Positions 1 to 7,691 of a stretch of DNA of 37,511 nt are shown piece by piece. How positions within the stretch are numbered: the first letter of the stretch is position 1; every line of letters starts with the position of its first letter. The translations under genes were made by a program, and so were the position numbers. The DNA lies in contig JAZDLG010000058.1 in NCBI GenBank assembly GCA_043802125.1, forward strand, positions 1-37,511, given 5' to 3'. This DNA comes from Phelpsiimicrobium sp043802125 (GTDB lineage: Bacteria; Omnitrophota; Gorgyraeia; Velamenicoccales; Velamenicoccaceae). The notes under the pieces were generated by a model. It worked only from the letters and a program-made list of their open reading frames with translations. It did no database searches and had not been told where the DNA came from.

Positions 1-1134
1 CCCGAACACAAGCGGGATGCTGGATATCAGCGTATACAACAGAGTACCGTCTTTCTTGACGAAAGTGACTTCCCTGGCTTTACGGATCAACTTTACGGAA
101 GCCAACTTCATCCTTTCGTCCGGCAGGATAAAATCAGAAAGGCTCCTATCCAACATCTCTGTGTCGCAATAACCCAAAACAGCCTGGAAGCTCTTGTTGA
201 CGAATTGGATAGTATTGTCCGTTTTAAGTTCAACGATGCCCTCCACCGCGTGTTCCATGATCGCGTGGATCTTCTTATAATAATACTCCAGCGTCTCTTC
301 CGACTTTTTACGGGCCGTGATGTCGCGGAAGATCTCTATCCTGCCGCCCTTCAAGTCTCCCTGGGCAACCGGATAGCTCCAATGTTCCATAAACAAGTTT
401 TCCCCGCCTCCAAGAGGCATAAGTTCGCATTCAAAGCTCTCCACGCACGTATTTGCTTCATAGGCTGAAAAAATATTCTTTAAAAAGGATTCGTCGTGTT
501 GGACCAAGGGCTTGACTTTGTTCTTCAGGATCTCCCTCATATCCTCGCCGATAATGGCCGTCTTGTCTAACCCGAAATACTGCGCAACACTAGTGCTAGC
601 CCACTTCACGCGGAAATCGCGGTCTAAAATGACTATTATATAGTCAAGGGTGTTGATGCCGTCTTCCAGCATTGACTCATATTTTTTTTCCAAGGACTCA
701 ATAGCGAGAAGCTTTGTGCTGTCTTTAAAAACCGCCTTTGCCCCGCAGTATTTGCCGGCATTGTCATAGAACGCCATGGACCTCATCTCGCCTGTTATCT
801 TTCCGTTGAACTTAGTCTTTATGACAAAACCCTCAATAACAGTCTTCCCGCTCTTTAAAAACTGTTTGGCCTTATCCGCGAAGGCCGCGCGGCTCTCTGC
901 CGCTACGATATCCCACATATACATCCCAAGCATCTCTTTTTTCGTGTAACCGAGGGAATCAGCTAATTTTTTGTTGACGTATATGAACTTGCCGTCTCGG
1001 TCCGTAATACACATAAAATCGCTGGACTCATCCAGAAGCGTACTATACTTCTCATCTATCATCTGATAGAGAAGCCTGGATACCAAAGGCATATCAGCTT
1101 CGCCCGAATTCAAGGAGCCCTGGATTTCGCTCAT
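1..1134 (-). CDS. Multi-PAS sensory protein, C-terminus cut by window edge
   Basis: An open frame of 378 codons runs from the ATG at 1134 to the left edge without a stop, so the protein is incomplete. Translation shows three consecutive PAS-type modules at roughly residues 35-140, 150-265 and 280-378. Each has the typical pattern of a D-x-D-G-x-(F/I)-x-x-V-N strand, an LGY turn and PAC-like ends (for example FRDITARKKSEE near residue 260). PAS modules bind ligands or cofactors and pass signals to an output domain, which here lies outside the window. It could be a histidine kinase, a diguanylate cyclase or similar, and I cannot tell which. The start is supported by an AAAGGGG ribosome-binding sequence about five bases upstream. 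There is no N-terminal membrane segment, so it looks cytosolic. A terminator-like hairpin sits only about 19 bases upstream of the start. Confidence 0.8.
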   Translation of the reverse strand, partial: MSEIQGSLNSGEADMPLVSRLLYQMIDEKYSTLLDESSDFMCITDRDGKFIYVNKKLADSLGYTKKEMLGMYMWDIVAAESRAAFADKAKQFLKSGKTVIEGFVIKTKFNGKITGEMRSMAFYDNAGKYCGAKAVFKDSTKLLAIESLEKKYESMLEDGINTLDYIIVILDRDFRVKWASTSVAQYFGLDKTAIIGEDMREILKNKVKPLVQHDESFLKNIFSAYEANTCVESFECELMPLGGGENLFMEHWSYPVAQGDLKGGRIEIFRDITARKKSEETLEYYYKKIHAIMEHAVEGIVELKTDNTIQFVNKSFQAVLGYCDTEMLDRSLSDFILPDERMKLASVKLIRKAREVTFVKKDGTLLYTLISSIPLVFG

Positions 1135-1152
1135 AAGTCCCCTTTAAAAAAT

Positions 1153-1179
1153 AAAGAACCCATCATTTTCGGGTTCTTT
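1153..1179 (-). terminator. Rho-independent terminator-like hairpin
   Basis: Nine-base perfect arms (AAAGAACCC and GGGTTCTTT) enclose a nine-base loop. On the minus strand the stem is followed by a T-rich run (ATTTTTT), and on the plus strand by a shorter run of T, so it could work in both directions. It would end transcripts from the nickel transport operon. Its T-run runs straight into the ribosome-binding site of the PAS gene, which is unusual for a plain terminator and could mean attenuation of that gene. Confidence 0.6.
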
Positions 1180-1274
1180 TTAAAACCTGCTTAAACACTT
1201 CTTGCCTGGCCTTCGGTTTTTCATGATAGCCCCGGCTTTTTGATCTCTTTCTATCTAAATTTTACCACGAAAGC

Positions 1275-1316
1275 GCGAGCTTTTCAACGCTCGCTTTTCA
1301 ACGCTCGCTTTTCAAT
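1275..1316. repeat. Three tandem 14-base direct repeats
   Basis: The unit GCTCGCTTTTCAAC occurs three times in a row at 1275-1288, 1289-1302 and 1303-1316. The first copy differs at two positions and the last copy in its final base. It lies in the gap between the nickel ATPase gene and the PAS gene. No function is evident. Confidence 0.6.
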
Positions 1317-1339
1317 TCCAATGCTGACAAGCCTGTATT

Positions 1340-1473
1340 GGTTTGTCTTGCGGGGTTGCCAACGAGATCGCCCTCTCCCCCGAGCCCCCATTGGGGAACC
1401 CACCCGTGGTTCCCCCGTCCCGACTTGTCGGGACGGTTCCCTCTCCGCTACGGGGGTCTTCGGGCGACAAACC
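1340..1473. other. GC-rich nested inverted-repeat element in a 495-base gap
   Basis: The gap from 1135 to 1629 has no convincing gene; short open frames on the plus strand are products of its GC-rich repeats. Arms pair in nested order. GGTTTGTC (1340-1347) pairs with GACAAACC (1466-1473). GCCC (1370-1373) pairs with GGGC (1462-1465). CCCCCG pairs with CGGGGG (1451-1456). Inside are the local hairpins GGGGAACC/GGTTCCCC (1393-1415) and GTCCCGAC/GTCGGGAC (1417-1434). A further small palindrome, CCCGCC-GCA-GGCGGG, follows at 1494-1508. It could be a structured RNA in the PAS gene leader or a fold-back repeat. I recognise no RNA family. Confidence 0.4.
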
Positions 1474-1629
1474 TTTGTGTCATTCCAGGAAGTCCCGCCG
1501 CAGGCGGGGCGACCATCGTCGCCGACCCCGCAGAATGTCCGAATGCTTCCATAACATCAAAACTCTGGGTGTGACTTGATTTAGAATATATGAACAGCGC
1601 AGGTTCCTACACACGGAAAGCTTGCATTG

Positions 1630-2442
1630 CTACAGCGGATGATGGTCTGTATGCTGGTGCGGATGGACATGAACGGTATCTTTATGTCTGTGAGCATGTA
1701 TATGCACCAGATTATGCTCCAGGAGCAGCTGTTCATCTTTTAATATTTCAGAGCTGCTGCCAAAACCGGCTATCTTCTTATCTGAACCAAAAACGTAAAC
1801 CGTATCCGATATCTCCTCAACGATATGCAGGTCATGCGTAGAGGTAATTATGGTCTTTCCCGAAGCACTTTCCTGGTTGAGCAGGTCTATGATATGCCTT
1901 GTAGTCAATGGATCCAACCCGGCCGTAGGTTCATCCAACAAAAGGCAATCCGGATCTATTATCAGCGTAGTTGCTATGGCGACCTTGCGCCTTTCGCCGA
2001 CGCTCAACTGATGAGGTGACCTATCAAGCAGGTCTCCGATCCCTAACGTAGCAATAAGTTCTTCAAGGCGTTTCTGTATCTGTGTTTTTGCTATCCCGAG
2101 CTGCAGCGGCCCAAAGATTATATCCTCTCTTACGGTAGGACAAAATAACTGCACATCAGGATTCTGAAAGACCAGCCCCACCGACTTCCTGAAATCCCTG
2201 GAAAAGCCGGCGTCATTAAAATCACTCTCTTTCAGTTCTTTGCCAAAGGCTTTAATGGCGCCCTTATCCGGAAAAATAAGCCCGTCCAAAAGATACAAAA
2301 GCGTGGATTTCCCTGATCCATTTGCGCCGATAACTGCTATCTTTTCACCTTTTCTGATCGTAATGTCAATACCGCATAACGCGGGGAATTTTCCCAGATA
2401 GGAAAAGTGTATGTCCTTTAATTCAAAAATCGTATCATTCAT
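1630..2442 (-). CDS. cbiO: Nickel/cobalt ECF transporter ATPase (CbiO/NikO)
   Basis: This is an ABC-type ATPase of 270 residues that powers the CbiMNQO-type importer encoded just upstream. A Walker A motif GANGSGKST lies at residues 39-47, followed by a Q-loop region (LVFQNPDVQLF), the signature LSVGERRK and the Walker B/D-loop LLLDEPTAGLD. These features place it in the energy-coupling-factor CbiO family, close to its usual length. The last 24 residues are extremely histidine rich (ten His, in the runs HIHAHRH, HVHPHQH and HH), a tail I would expect to bind Ni(II) or Co(II). It is the last gene of the transport operon, starting 10 bases after cbiQ. NikR and NiFe hydrogenase genes nearby favour nickel over cobalt as substrate; that is inference. 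Confidence 0.93.
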   Translation of the reverse strand: MNDTIFELKDIHFSYLGKFPALCGIDITIRKGEKIAVIGANGSGKSTLLYLLDGLIFPDKGAIKAFGKELKESDFNDAGFSRDFRKSVGLVFQNPDVQLFCPTVREDIIFGPLQLGIAKTQIQKRLEELIATLGIGDLLDRSPHQLSVGERRKVAIATTLIIDPDCLLLDEPTAGLDPLTTRHIIDLLNQESASGKTIITSTHDLHIVEEISDTVYVFGSDKKIAGFGSSSEILKDEQLLLEHNLVHIHAHRHKDTVHVHPHQHTDHHPL

Positions 2443-2452
2443 AATCGTCCTT

Positions 2453-3295
2453 TCAGACTGTTCGATAACTCAAATAAAATAGCATGCCGGTAATGAGTAC
2501 TACGATGAATAACCATAGCCCATCTATTATCCTGGCCTTAAAATCATTTAACACAACCGGCTCTCCTTTGTATCCCCGCGAAAGCATTGCCTTATACACA
2601 TCTTCGTTTAATTGAAACGAACGCTGCCAGAGATAAGCGATATTCCAGGAAACGATATGTTGGCCTCTTTTATAATGTAGTTTTGTACCGACACGGCTCT
2701 TTATGGCTAAATAAGTATTTTCTAATATTTCCACAAAGAGATAGATATATCTATAACACATCCCGAGAGTCATCACAAAAATTTGAGGTATCCTAAAAAC
2801 GCGCAATACGCGAAGCAACTCAAAATGCTTAGTTGTCAAGCTTAGCAGCACGGCAAAAGATACGCAAGTGACGACGCGCGTTACAAATAATACCGCTCCG
2901 GATAACCCCTGGCTGGTAATAACAAGCTCTGCTCCGAATATCCTTAAAACAGCAAGCGTCTCTCCCGGAGTAAAAATACTGAATAAGGCCGGTATGGCGA
3001 TAAAAAGCGAAAATAAAGGTATGAATATCCAAGTTCTTTTTAAGAAAAACCCGATGTTGATACCTGAGATACAAGCCAAAAATAGGCACAACGCGTAAAA
3101 ACACGACAAAAATAAAATATTATTGATAAAGATCACCTGGACAATGAATAAAAGGAAAGTCACGGCCTTTACCCTCGGGTCAAGAGACTGCAGGAAACCT
3201 TTCTTCAAGGCGTATTCCTCGGCGAAAATAGACTCTTTTATAAAAGACAAAACGCCTGTCAACGAACGTTCTATGAAATTGCTATTTTTAAACAC
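2453..3295 (-). CDS. cbiQ: Nickel/cobalt ECF transporter membrane subunit (CbiQ/NikQ)
   Basis: This 280-residue integral membrane protein is the T component (energy-coupling transmembrane subunit) that links the substrate-binding CbiM to the ATPase CbiO. Several hydrophobic segments lie between about residues 45 and 200, with a final one near the C-terminus. The cytoplasmic coupling region contains AIKSRVGTK and the conserved late motif AMLSRGYKGE (residues about 236-245), diagnostic for the CbiQ family. The gene starts one base after the upstream small-subunit gene and is followed 10 bases later by the ATPase gene, so it is part of one operon. Confidence 0.92.
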   Translation of the reverse strand: MFKNSNFIERSLTGVLSFIKESIFAEEYALKKGFLQSLDPRVKAVTFLLFIVQVIFINNILFLSCFYALCLFLACISGINIGFFLKRTWIFIPLFSLFIAIPALFSIFTPGETLAVLRIFGAELVITSQGLSGAVLFVTRVVTCVSFAVLLSLTTKHFELLRVLRVFRIPQIFVMTLGMCYRYIYLFVEILENTYLAIKSRVGTKLHYKRGQHIVSWNIAYLWQRSFQLNEDVYKAMLSRGYKGEPVVLNDFKARIIDGLWLFIVVLITGMLFYLSYRTV

Positions 3296-3296
3296 C

Positions 3297-3590
3297 TTAA
3301 TCGCCTTTCTTAGAAAGTATTTTACCTATCAACAATGCCAACGCGACCGTTACGGCTGTCCCTATGACAGCATTCTTAAAAGCATAGTCCGGAATAGGCG
3401 CGTTCCATATGCCTGATAACTTCTTTAAGCCTAAAGGAACATAGCCTACAAGCCGCCTTAGTTCTTCACTGCCCCATTCGCCCCACGCGGCACCGGCCTT
3501 AAAGCGCTCAGGTAATAACAACCCAATCGGAGAAAGAACGATCAACATTCCTAACCCTATCCAGAATTTTGTCGTAATTTGCATGATCAT
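3297..3590 (-). CDS. Small PDGLE-type nickel/cobalt transporter subunit (NikN-like)
   Basis: This 97-residue protein has an N-terminal and a C-terminal hydrophobic segment around a soluble loop. The loop carries the PDGLE-domain pattern: AAWGEWGSEEL, GYVPLGLKKL and a W-x-A-P-(I/L)-PDY stretch. In CbiM-type nickel and cobalt importers such small proteins take the place of CbiN and are needed with CbiM for metal uptake. Its ATG overlaps the cbiM stop by four bases (ATGA), which indicates translational coupling. The family call is by motif recognition; the metal is inferred from the NikR and hydrogenase context. Confidence 0.82.
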   Translation of the reverse strand: MIMQITTKFWIGLGMLIVLSPIGLLLPERFKAGAAWGEWGSEELRRLVGYVPLGLKKLSGIWNAPIPDYAFKNAVIGTAVTVALALLIGKILSKKGD

Positions 3591-4267
3591 GCTCTCCCTT
3601 CCGCAAGAAGGTCCGGAGATTGCTTCTGCAAATACTTAAATACAAGTGCCGTCACAATAGCTTCAACCCATCCGAATATCAAAAGGTGCTCGCCTGCCAT
3701 AGCGGAAACGGCAACCTTTAAACCATAAGGACAATACAGCGACTGACCGTTAGCGGTGTGGTGCAATAACGGTTGTAACCCAAACTCAACTCCCGTAAAT
3801 AGCGCCGCCAGATTTAAGGCAACATAGCCGGCTATTCCTGCAGCGACGATTCTTCTTTTTGATAAAACCTGCGATCTATAGCTTATGGCTTTATAGGTAT
3901 AATATCCGGCAAATGGGAGCACAAAAGCCATGTTAAAACAATTGGCGCCTATTGCGGTAATGCCGCCGTCTCCAAAAAGCAGGGCTTGCACGACAAGCGC
4001 TACGGTTATGGCGATACACGCGGCCCACGGCCCCAATAATATCGCGACAAGCACGCCGCCTACTGCATGGCCGGTTGAACCGCCTGGTATAGGCACATTG
4101 AACATCATGACAACAAAACTGAACGCCGCGCCTATCGCCAACATCGGCACCTGTTTTGCCTTGAGGGTTTGTTTGACGATCTTAGAAGCGAGCGTCCATA
4201 CAGGTAGCATAGCCGCGTAGAAAACGCCACATGTACTAGGCCCTAAATATCCATCCGGTATATGCAT
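3587..4267 (-). CDS. cbiM: Nickel/cobalt ECF transporter substrate-binding subunit (CbiM/NikM)
   Basis: This 226-residue membrane protein is the S component that captures the metal ion. The mature N-terminus begins MHIPDGYLG; in this family the N-terminal Met-His region inserts into the protein and ligates the metal, so the annotated start is very secure. Further family marks are GHAVGGVLVAILLGPWAA, ALLFGDGGITAIGAN and FNMAFVLPF. About six to seven hydrophobic helices are visible. It lies 14 bases after the outer-membrane protein gene and overlaps the next gene. Ni(II) is the likely substrate given nikR and the NiFe hydrogenase locus, although Co(II) for B12 cannot be excluded because two B12-dependent enzymes are also encoded here. 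Confidence 0.94.
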   Translation of the reverse strand: MHIPDGYLGPSTCGVFYAAMLPVWTLASKIVKQTLKAKQVPMLAIGAAFSFVVMMFNVPIPGGSTGHAVGGVLVAILLGPWAACIAITVALVVQALLFGDGGITAIGANCFNMAFVLPFAGYYTYKAISYRSQVLSKRRIVAAGIAGYVALNLAALFTGVEFGLQPLLHHTANGQSLYCPYGLKVAVSAMAGEHLLIFGWVEAIVTALVFKYLQKQSPDLLAEGRA

Positions 4268-4281
4268 ATTCTTTATCCTTC

Positions 4282-5205
4282 CTAAAAGGTATAGATGCAG
4301 GTTAAGACAAGAGAATCATTCGCGTCTGCATTGGTGCCCACCGTCACTCTCTGGTAGGCTAATAGTGTTTGAAACTTATCGTTTGACCAGCCGATACCCG
4401 GTGCAATAGCAAAATAGTTAATATCCGAGGCTGACGTTCTTTCACCGCCCTGTTTTTTATCTCCCTGCAAAAACCCGTTTACCTCAAACATAAGGTTAAA
4501 CCCTTTGAGCAAAAAATACTCCACACCAAGATCATAATTAAAATAATTGGCATACCTTGTATTAACGCCGTCAACGCCAACACGCTGCGGAAAGCTATAG
4601 GCAGCGTCAGCGTGAAACAAAAATGGTTTAACCTTCTTCGTAAGAATAACCCCTATCCCCTGATCCCAAGAGCCGCCTCCGGAAGTAGCCCCCATTAAGT
4701 CTGTGCCAAGCTTATCCAGATCGGCATGTTGATACTTTCCTGTTGGGGCCTTCAACTGGAATAATCCTGCAACATGCGGAAGCCAGCCCTCTTCTTCCAG
4801 CAAACAATACCGTAAGAATAAATAACTATCTCCAAAACCGCCTGCGTGCGCCTTCAAATCGCCTTGCTTAACATAATTCTGCTGATAGACAGTTTGGGCA
4901 TCAATTTCAAATCTATCGGTTAATCCGTATTGCATAAAAAGCTGCTCTTGATATTGATATTTCTTGTTTCCGCTAGATAAAGAATCGTAATGACCATCAC
5001 TATTAAAAATACCTCGGGAACGGTTATAAAAGAAAAGTGGCTGTATCACGAACTTGCCCTTACCGCATAAAGGCGCTGTCCAAGTTGTTATAGGACCTGC
5101 CGATACCGGGTCCCACTCTCCATTGCTTTCTGCCGCAAGACACGTATCCTTCGGTAAGACTAAAACCACCAATAGAAACAAACCAACCAATATCCGCCGT
5201 AACAT
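4282..5205 (-). CDS. Predicted outer-membrane beta-barrel protein of the nickel uptake operon
   Basis: The protein is 307 residues from the ATG at 5205, which I prefer over the ATG at 5256 because it starts directly with a signal peptide (MLRRILVGLF, a hydrophobic stretch, then CLAAES). It also has an AGGGGG-type ribosome-binding sequence just upstream. The mature part alternates polar and aromatic residues in strand-like blocks and ends in an aromatic strand (VLTCIYTF), as outer-membrane barrels do. Motifs such as GLTDRFEIDAQT and DLGVEYFLLKGFNLMFEVNG resemble the MetA-pathway/transporter group of barrels. As first gene before cbiM it may let metal or a metal complex through the outer membrane; this role is inference. 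Two perfect 12-base direct repeats precede it. Confidence 0.75.
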   Translation of the reverse strand: MLRRILVGLFLLVVLVLPKDTCLAAESNGEWDPVSAGPITTWTAPLCGKGKFVIQPLFFYNRSRGIFNSDGHYDSLSSGNKKYQYQEQLFMQYGLTDRFEIDAQTVYQQNYVKQGDLKAHAGGFGDSYLFLRYCLLEEEGWLPHVAGLFQLKAPTGKYQHADLDKLGTDLMGATSGGGSWDQGIGVILTKKVKPFLFHADAAYSFPQRVGVDGVNTRYANYFNYDLGVEYFLLKGFNLMFEVNGFLQGDKKQGGERTSASDINYFAIAPGIGWSNDKFQTLLAYQRVTVGTNADANDSLVLTCIYTF

Positions 5206-5216
5206 TTCTCCCCCTA

Positions 5217-5248
5217 TTCGTGCTACTATTATTATTTTCGTGCTACTA
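5217..5248. promoter_or_regulatory. Paired direct repeats upstream of nickel operon, candidate operator
   Basis: The 12-mer TTCGTGCTACTA (plus-strand reading) occurs perfectly at 5217-5228 and again at 5237-5248. The spacing is exactly 20 bases, about two helical turns. They fill the 63-base gap between nikR and the outer-membrane protein gene that opens the nickel operon. NikR is the obvious candidate ligand from position, but classical NikR sites are inverted rather than direct repeats, so the assignment is tentative. Confidence 0.5.
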
Positions 5249-5268
5249 ATAGACAAAAAAATAATACC

Positions 5269-5682
5269 CTAAATATCTTTCCCTGTTGTTGACATGCTAA
5301 GCGTCCCGTGCTTCACCCCCTTTACTGACTTCAAGCTGTCGGCTAACTTTTGAGCTTCTTTCGCAGAACCCCGTACGGCGATTATTTCCAAGCAATTTTG
5401 GTGGTCTAAATGAACATGTTGAGAGGAAATAATCGTGCCGCCGAATTCGTGTTGAATATCCATAAGTTTATTTACCAATTCTCTCTTGTGGTGGTCATAG
5501 ATCAGTGTAATGGCGCCGGCAACCTCCTGCCCGCTTTGCCACTGTTTCTCTACGAGCTCCTGACGGATCAAATCTCTGAATGCCTCTGAGCGACAAGAAT
5601 AGCTCTTCTCTTTGATGTGCCGGTCAAATTTCTCCAGAAGTTCTTTTTCCAGCGATACGCCGAAACGCGATATTTTTGCCAT
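5269..5682 (-). CDS. nikR: Nickel-responsive regulator NikR
   Basis: This is a ribbon-helix-helix repressor with a C-terminal nickel-binding ACT-type domain, 137 residues from the ATG at 5682. The N-terminal DNA-binding part reads ISRFGVSLEKELLEKFD, then SCRSEAFRDLIRQ. Nickel ligands are visible as His78, His89, His91 and Cys97 (in the segment SSQHVHLDHQNCLE), with the same spacing as His76, His87, His89 and Cys95 of E. coli NikR. It should repress nickel uptake when nickel is plentiful. An in-frame GTG at 5715 would add 11 residues but lies only about four bases from the predicted transcription start. Neither start has a clear ribosome-binding sequence. The gene directly precedes the nickel import operon. 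Confidence 0.93.
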   Translation of the reverse strand: MAKISRFGVSLEKELLEKFDRHIKEKSYSCRSEAFRDLIRQELVEKQWQSGQEVAGAITLIYDHHKRELVNKLMDIQHEFGGTIISSQHVHLDHQNCLEIIAVRGSAKEAQKLADSLKSVKGVKHGTLSMSTTGKDI

Positions 5683-5705
5683 GCGGGCATTCTGATAGGA
5701 GTGTG

Positions 5706-5717
5706 TTCGTGCCACTT
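5706..5717. promoter_or_regulatory. Degenerate third copy of the nickel-operon repeat at the nikR start
   Basis: TTCGTGCCACTT matches the paired repeat TTCGTGCTACTA of the nickel operon at 10 of 12 positions. It sits directly downstream of the -10 box of nikR, where a bound repressor would block initiation. A 10/12 match is expected about three times by chance in a window this size on both strands, so only its position makes it notable. Confidence 0.3.
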
Positions 5718-5725
5718 ATTTTAAG

Positions 5726-5753
5726 ATAATAACACATACAATAGGTTTGTCAA
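5726..5753 (-). promoter_or_regulatory. Strong sigma-70-type promoter of nikR
   Basis: Read on the minus strand, a perfect -35 box TTGACA (5753-5748) and a -10 box TATTAT (5731-5726) are separated by 16 bases. Initiation would fall near 5719. The -35 box overlaps the end of the upstream radical SAM gene by one or two bases from its stop. This is the clearest promoter in the window. Confidence 0.7.
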
Positions 5754-5754
5754 C

Positions 5755-7023
5755 TTAAAACTTCTCTTTTGGAAGATTGAAATATCCTAATCGCACCCTG
5801 GGGCAATTCTTCTTTAACAAAGATACCATTTTAACTATGCCCATAGGCTTACCATTCGGATAAGGGACGCGCGCCCTGAAAAAATCAGGGTCCACGCTTA
5901 AATTACGCAGCTGCAAAAGATCAACAAAACCTTTTTTTAAGAATTTTACGAGCGCTCCAACCTCGCTTTCAGCGTCCGTAAATCCCGGTAAAACCAAAAG
6001 ATTTATGGAAACAAAAAGGCCGCTCTTCTTCGCGCGCCGGACAGAATCCAAGACATCGCGCAATCGGTAGCCCCTGGGCCTATAATAGTTTTCGTATGAG
6101 CTTTCACAAACGCTATTTAGGCTGACACGCACGCTATCCAAACCCGCATCAGCCAATCTTTCCAAATAGGCGGGATTGAAACCGTTGGTGTTCAAATGGA
6201 TCGTGCCCTTAGGCGTATTTTTACGTAATAGCGAGATGGCTTCTTTTAAAACAGGAAACTGCAACAACGGTTCTCCTTCGCAGCCCTGGCCAAAACTGAC
6301 AAGCGCGTGTTTTGTTTCTTTGACATGGTATAAAGCGACTTCAAATACCTCAAGCGCTGTAGGTACAAAAGAAATACGTTTGTGAGATGCAAGGTTGCAA
6401 TCACTCTCTTGAAAAGAAAGACACCCCAAACACCTGGCGTTGCATTGAGGCGATACAGGAAGCGGCGCCTCCCCCCTGTTTAAATAAAGATCCTGGGCAT
6501 TGCGGCAATTATAGAAAAGCGCGCATTGAGAGAGATGCTTAAAAAGCCTGTTTTTTGGAAACTTTTTTAAAACTCTTGAGATATTTGCCCGCATCAATGA
6601 CTTCTGTTCATAATAAAAAGGCCTCTGCCTTTTGGCAAGGTCTATCTGTAAAGCGCAGGCATAAAATCCGCCATTTCTCCATCCGACGGCAGTATAAGGC
6701 CATAAGGGCAGAGTGACGCCAGCCTTTGTCTTCTGCGCGGCAGGCAAGTAAGTCCTTGTAAAACCAGGTATCAAAAATGCGGATACCGAAAAGCATTGAA
6801 GATTTTTGAATTTTTTTACTGTGACGTAGGCGCTGTCAGCTTCATCCCAGGCTACAACAGTGTGGTGGGGCATAAAAAAAAGCGTGCTGCCTTTAGGCAA
6901 GGCGATCATCTCATCATGGCGCGGCACTATAAAACTACGGCCGTCAGACGCTGCCATCTTTAAAGTCGGATGAACGAATATATTTCCTTTTATGTCAGAT
7001 AGAACGCAGCTGCTCAACTTCAT
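5755..7023 (-). CDS. Radical SAM protein of unknown specificity
   Basis: This 422-residue protein has an N-terminal half of no recognised fold (residues 1-185) followed by a radical SAM core. The iron-sulfur cluster motif C-x3-C-x2-C is Cys194, Cys198 and Cys201 (SPQCNARCLGC). Later core features are the glycine-rich GQGCEGEPLL, a LNTNG strand and SVRVSLNSV. Such proteins cleave S-adenosylmethionine to make a 5'-deoxyadenosyl radical; the substrate cannot be read from the sequence. Its start overlaps the 3' end of the pseudouridine synthase gene by 29 bases, so they are probably co-transcribed. The core resembles the MoaA/NifB-like branch rather than the B12-binding one, and no B12 domain is present. 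Confidence 0.82.
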   Translation of the reverse strand: MKLSSCVLSDIKGNIFVHPTLKMAASDGRSFIVPRHDEMIALPKGSTLFFMPHHTVVAWDEADSAYVTVKKFKNLQCFSVSAFLIPGFTRTYLPAAQKTKAGVTLPLWPYTAVGWRNGGFYACALQIDLAKRQRPFYYEQKSLMRANISRVLKKFPKNRLFKHLSQCALFYNCRNAQDLYLNRGEAPLPVSPQCNARCLGCLSFQESDCNLASHKRISFVPTALEVFEVALYHVKETKHALVSFGQGCEGEPLLQFPVLKEAISLLRKNTPKGTIHLNTNGFNPAYLERLADAGLDSVRVSLNSVCESSYENYYRPRGYRLRDVLDSVRRAKKSGLFVSINLLVLPGFTDAESEVGALVKFLKKGFVDLLQLRNLSVDPDFFRARVPYPNGKPMGIVKMVSLLKKNCPRVRLGYFNLPKEKF

Positions 7024-7687
7024 CTTTCGTCAAAAACCTCCATTGGCCTTCTTTAAGCTCACCCAACGAGAGCGGCCCTTGCCTCGTCCGGACGAGTTCC
7101 CTTACATGATAACGCAGCAAAGCAAACATTCTCCTTACCTGGCGCTTGCGGCCTTCATGGATAACTATTTCCACCTCTTCACCGGTCACGAGAACACGGC
7201 ATGGAGAAGTGACCTTATCATCAAGCAAAACACCCTTCTCTATTTTATATTTGTCCTGCAATTTTAGCGGTTTATCTAATACTACTTTGTAGGCCTTATC
7301 AACTTCAAAGGAAGGATGGCTCATGCGGTGCGTCAATATCCCGTCGTTAGTCAAAAGGATGAGCCCTGTTGTATCCTTATCCAGCCTGCCTACGGGATAG
7401 AGGTCTTTGAACTTAATGGGTAATACATCAAGGATCTTCTTTTCGGCAAACCTGTCACTCTTGGTGGTTGTGACACCTTTGGGCTTGTTCAAAAGGATGT
7501 AAATCTTTTCTTCGGGAAGGATAATGCGTTTTCCGTCAAGTGCTACAACGCCAGAAACATCCGTTATAGGATAGGACGGCTCAAGGATGGCTTTTCCTGA
7601 GACAGTGACCCTGCCTTGGAGAATAAGATCAAGGGCTTTTCTGCGTGAGCAAGCGCCGGAATGTGAAAGAAATACCTGGAGGCGCAT
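6995..7687 (-). CDS. rluB: rRNA pseudouridine synthase, RluB/RsuA family
   Basis: This 230-residue enzyme converts uridine to pseudouridine in ribosomal RNA. An S4 RNA-binding domain occupies residues 1-45 (VFLSHSGACSRRKALDLILQGRVTVSG). The catalytic domain carries the motif GRLDKDTTGLILLTNDG with the catalytic Asp103, then HEGRKRQVRRMF near residue 185. Length and order match the RluB/RsuA/RluE/RluF branch; the presence of an S4 domain and the motif favour RluB, acting on 23S rRNA, but RsuA (16S) cannot be ruled out. It sits four bases after the response regulator gene and overlaps the following radical SAM gene. Confidence 0.88.
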   Translation of the reverse strand: MRLQVFLSHSGACSRRKALDLILQGRVTVSGKAILEPSYPITDVSGVVALDGKRIILPEEKIYILLNKPKGVTTTKSDRFAEKKILDVLPIKFKDLYPVGRLDKDTTGLILLTNDGILTHRMSHPSFEVDKAYKVVLDKPLKLQDKYKIEKGVLLDDKVTSPCRVLVTGEEVEIVIHEGRKRQVRRMFALLRYHVRELVRTRQGPLSLGELKEGQWRFLTKDEVEQLRSI

Positions 7688-7691
7688 CTTT

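Noticed and set aside
1275..1316. CRISPR array
   Set aside because: The repeats are only 14 bases, directly adjacent without spacers, and no cas gene is present.
1240..1841. Several overlapping plus-strand open frames in the gap and over the end of the nickel ATPase gene
   Set aside because: They are rich in Pro, Arg and Gly from GC repeats, lack ribosome-binding sites and overlap the certain cbiO gene on the other strand.
5683..5715. NikR start at the GTG at 5715
   Set aside because: It would lie about four bases from the predicted transcription start, and the extra 11 residues do not match the family N-terminus. A leaderless start is not fully excluded.
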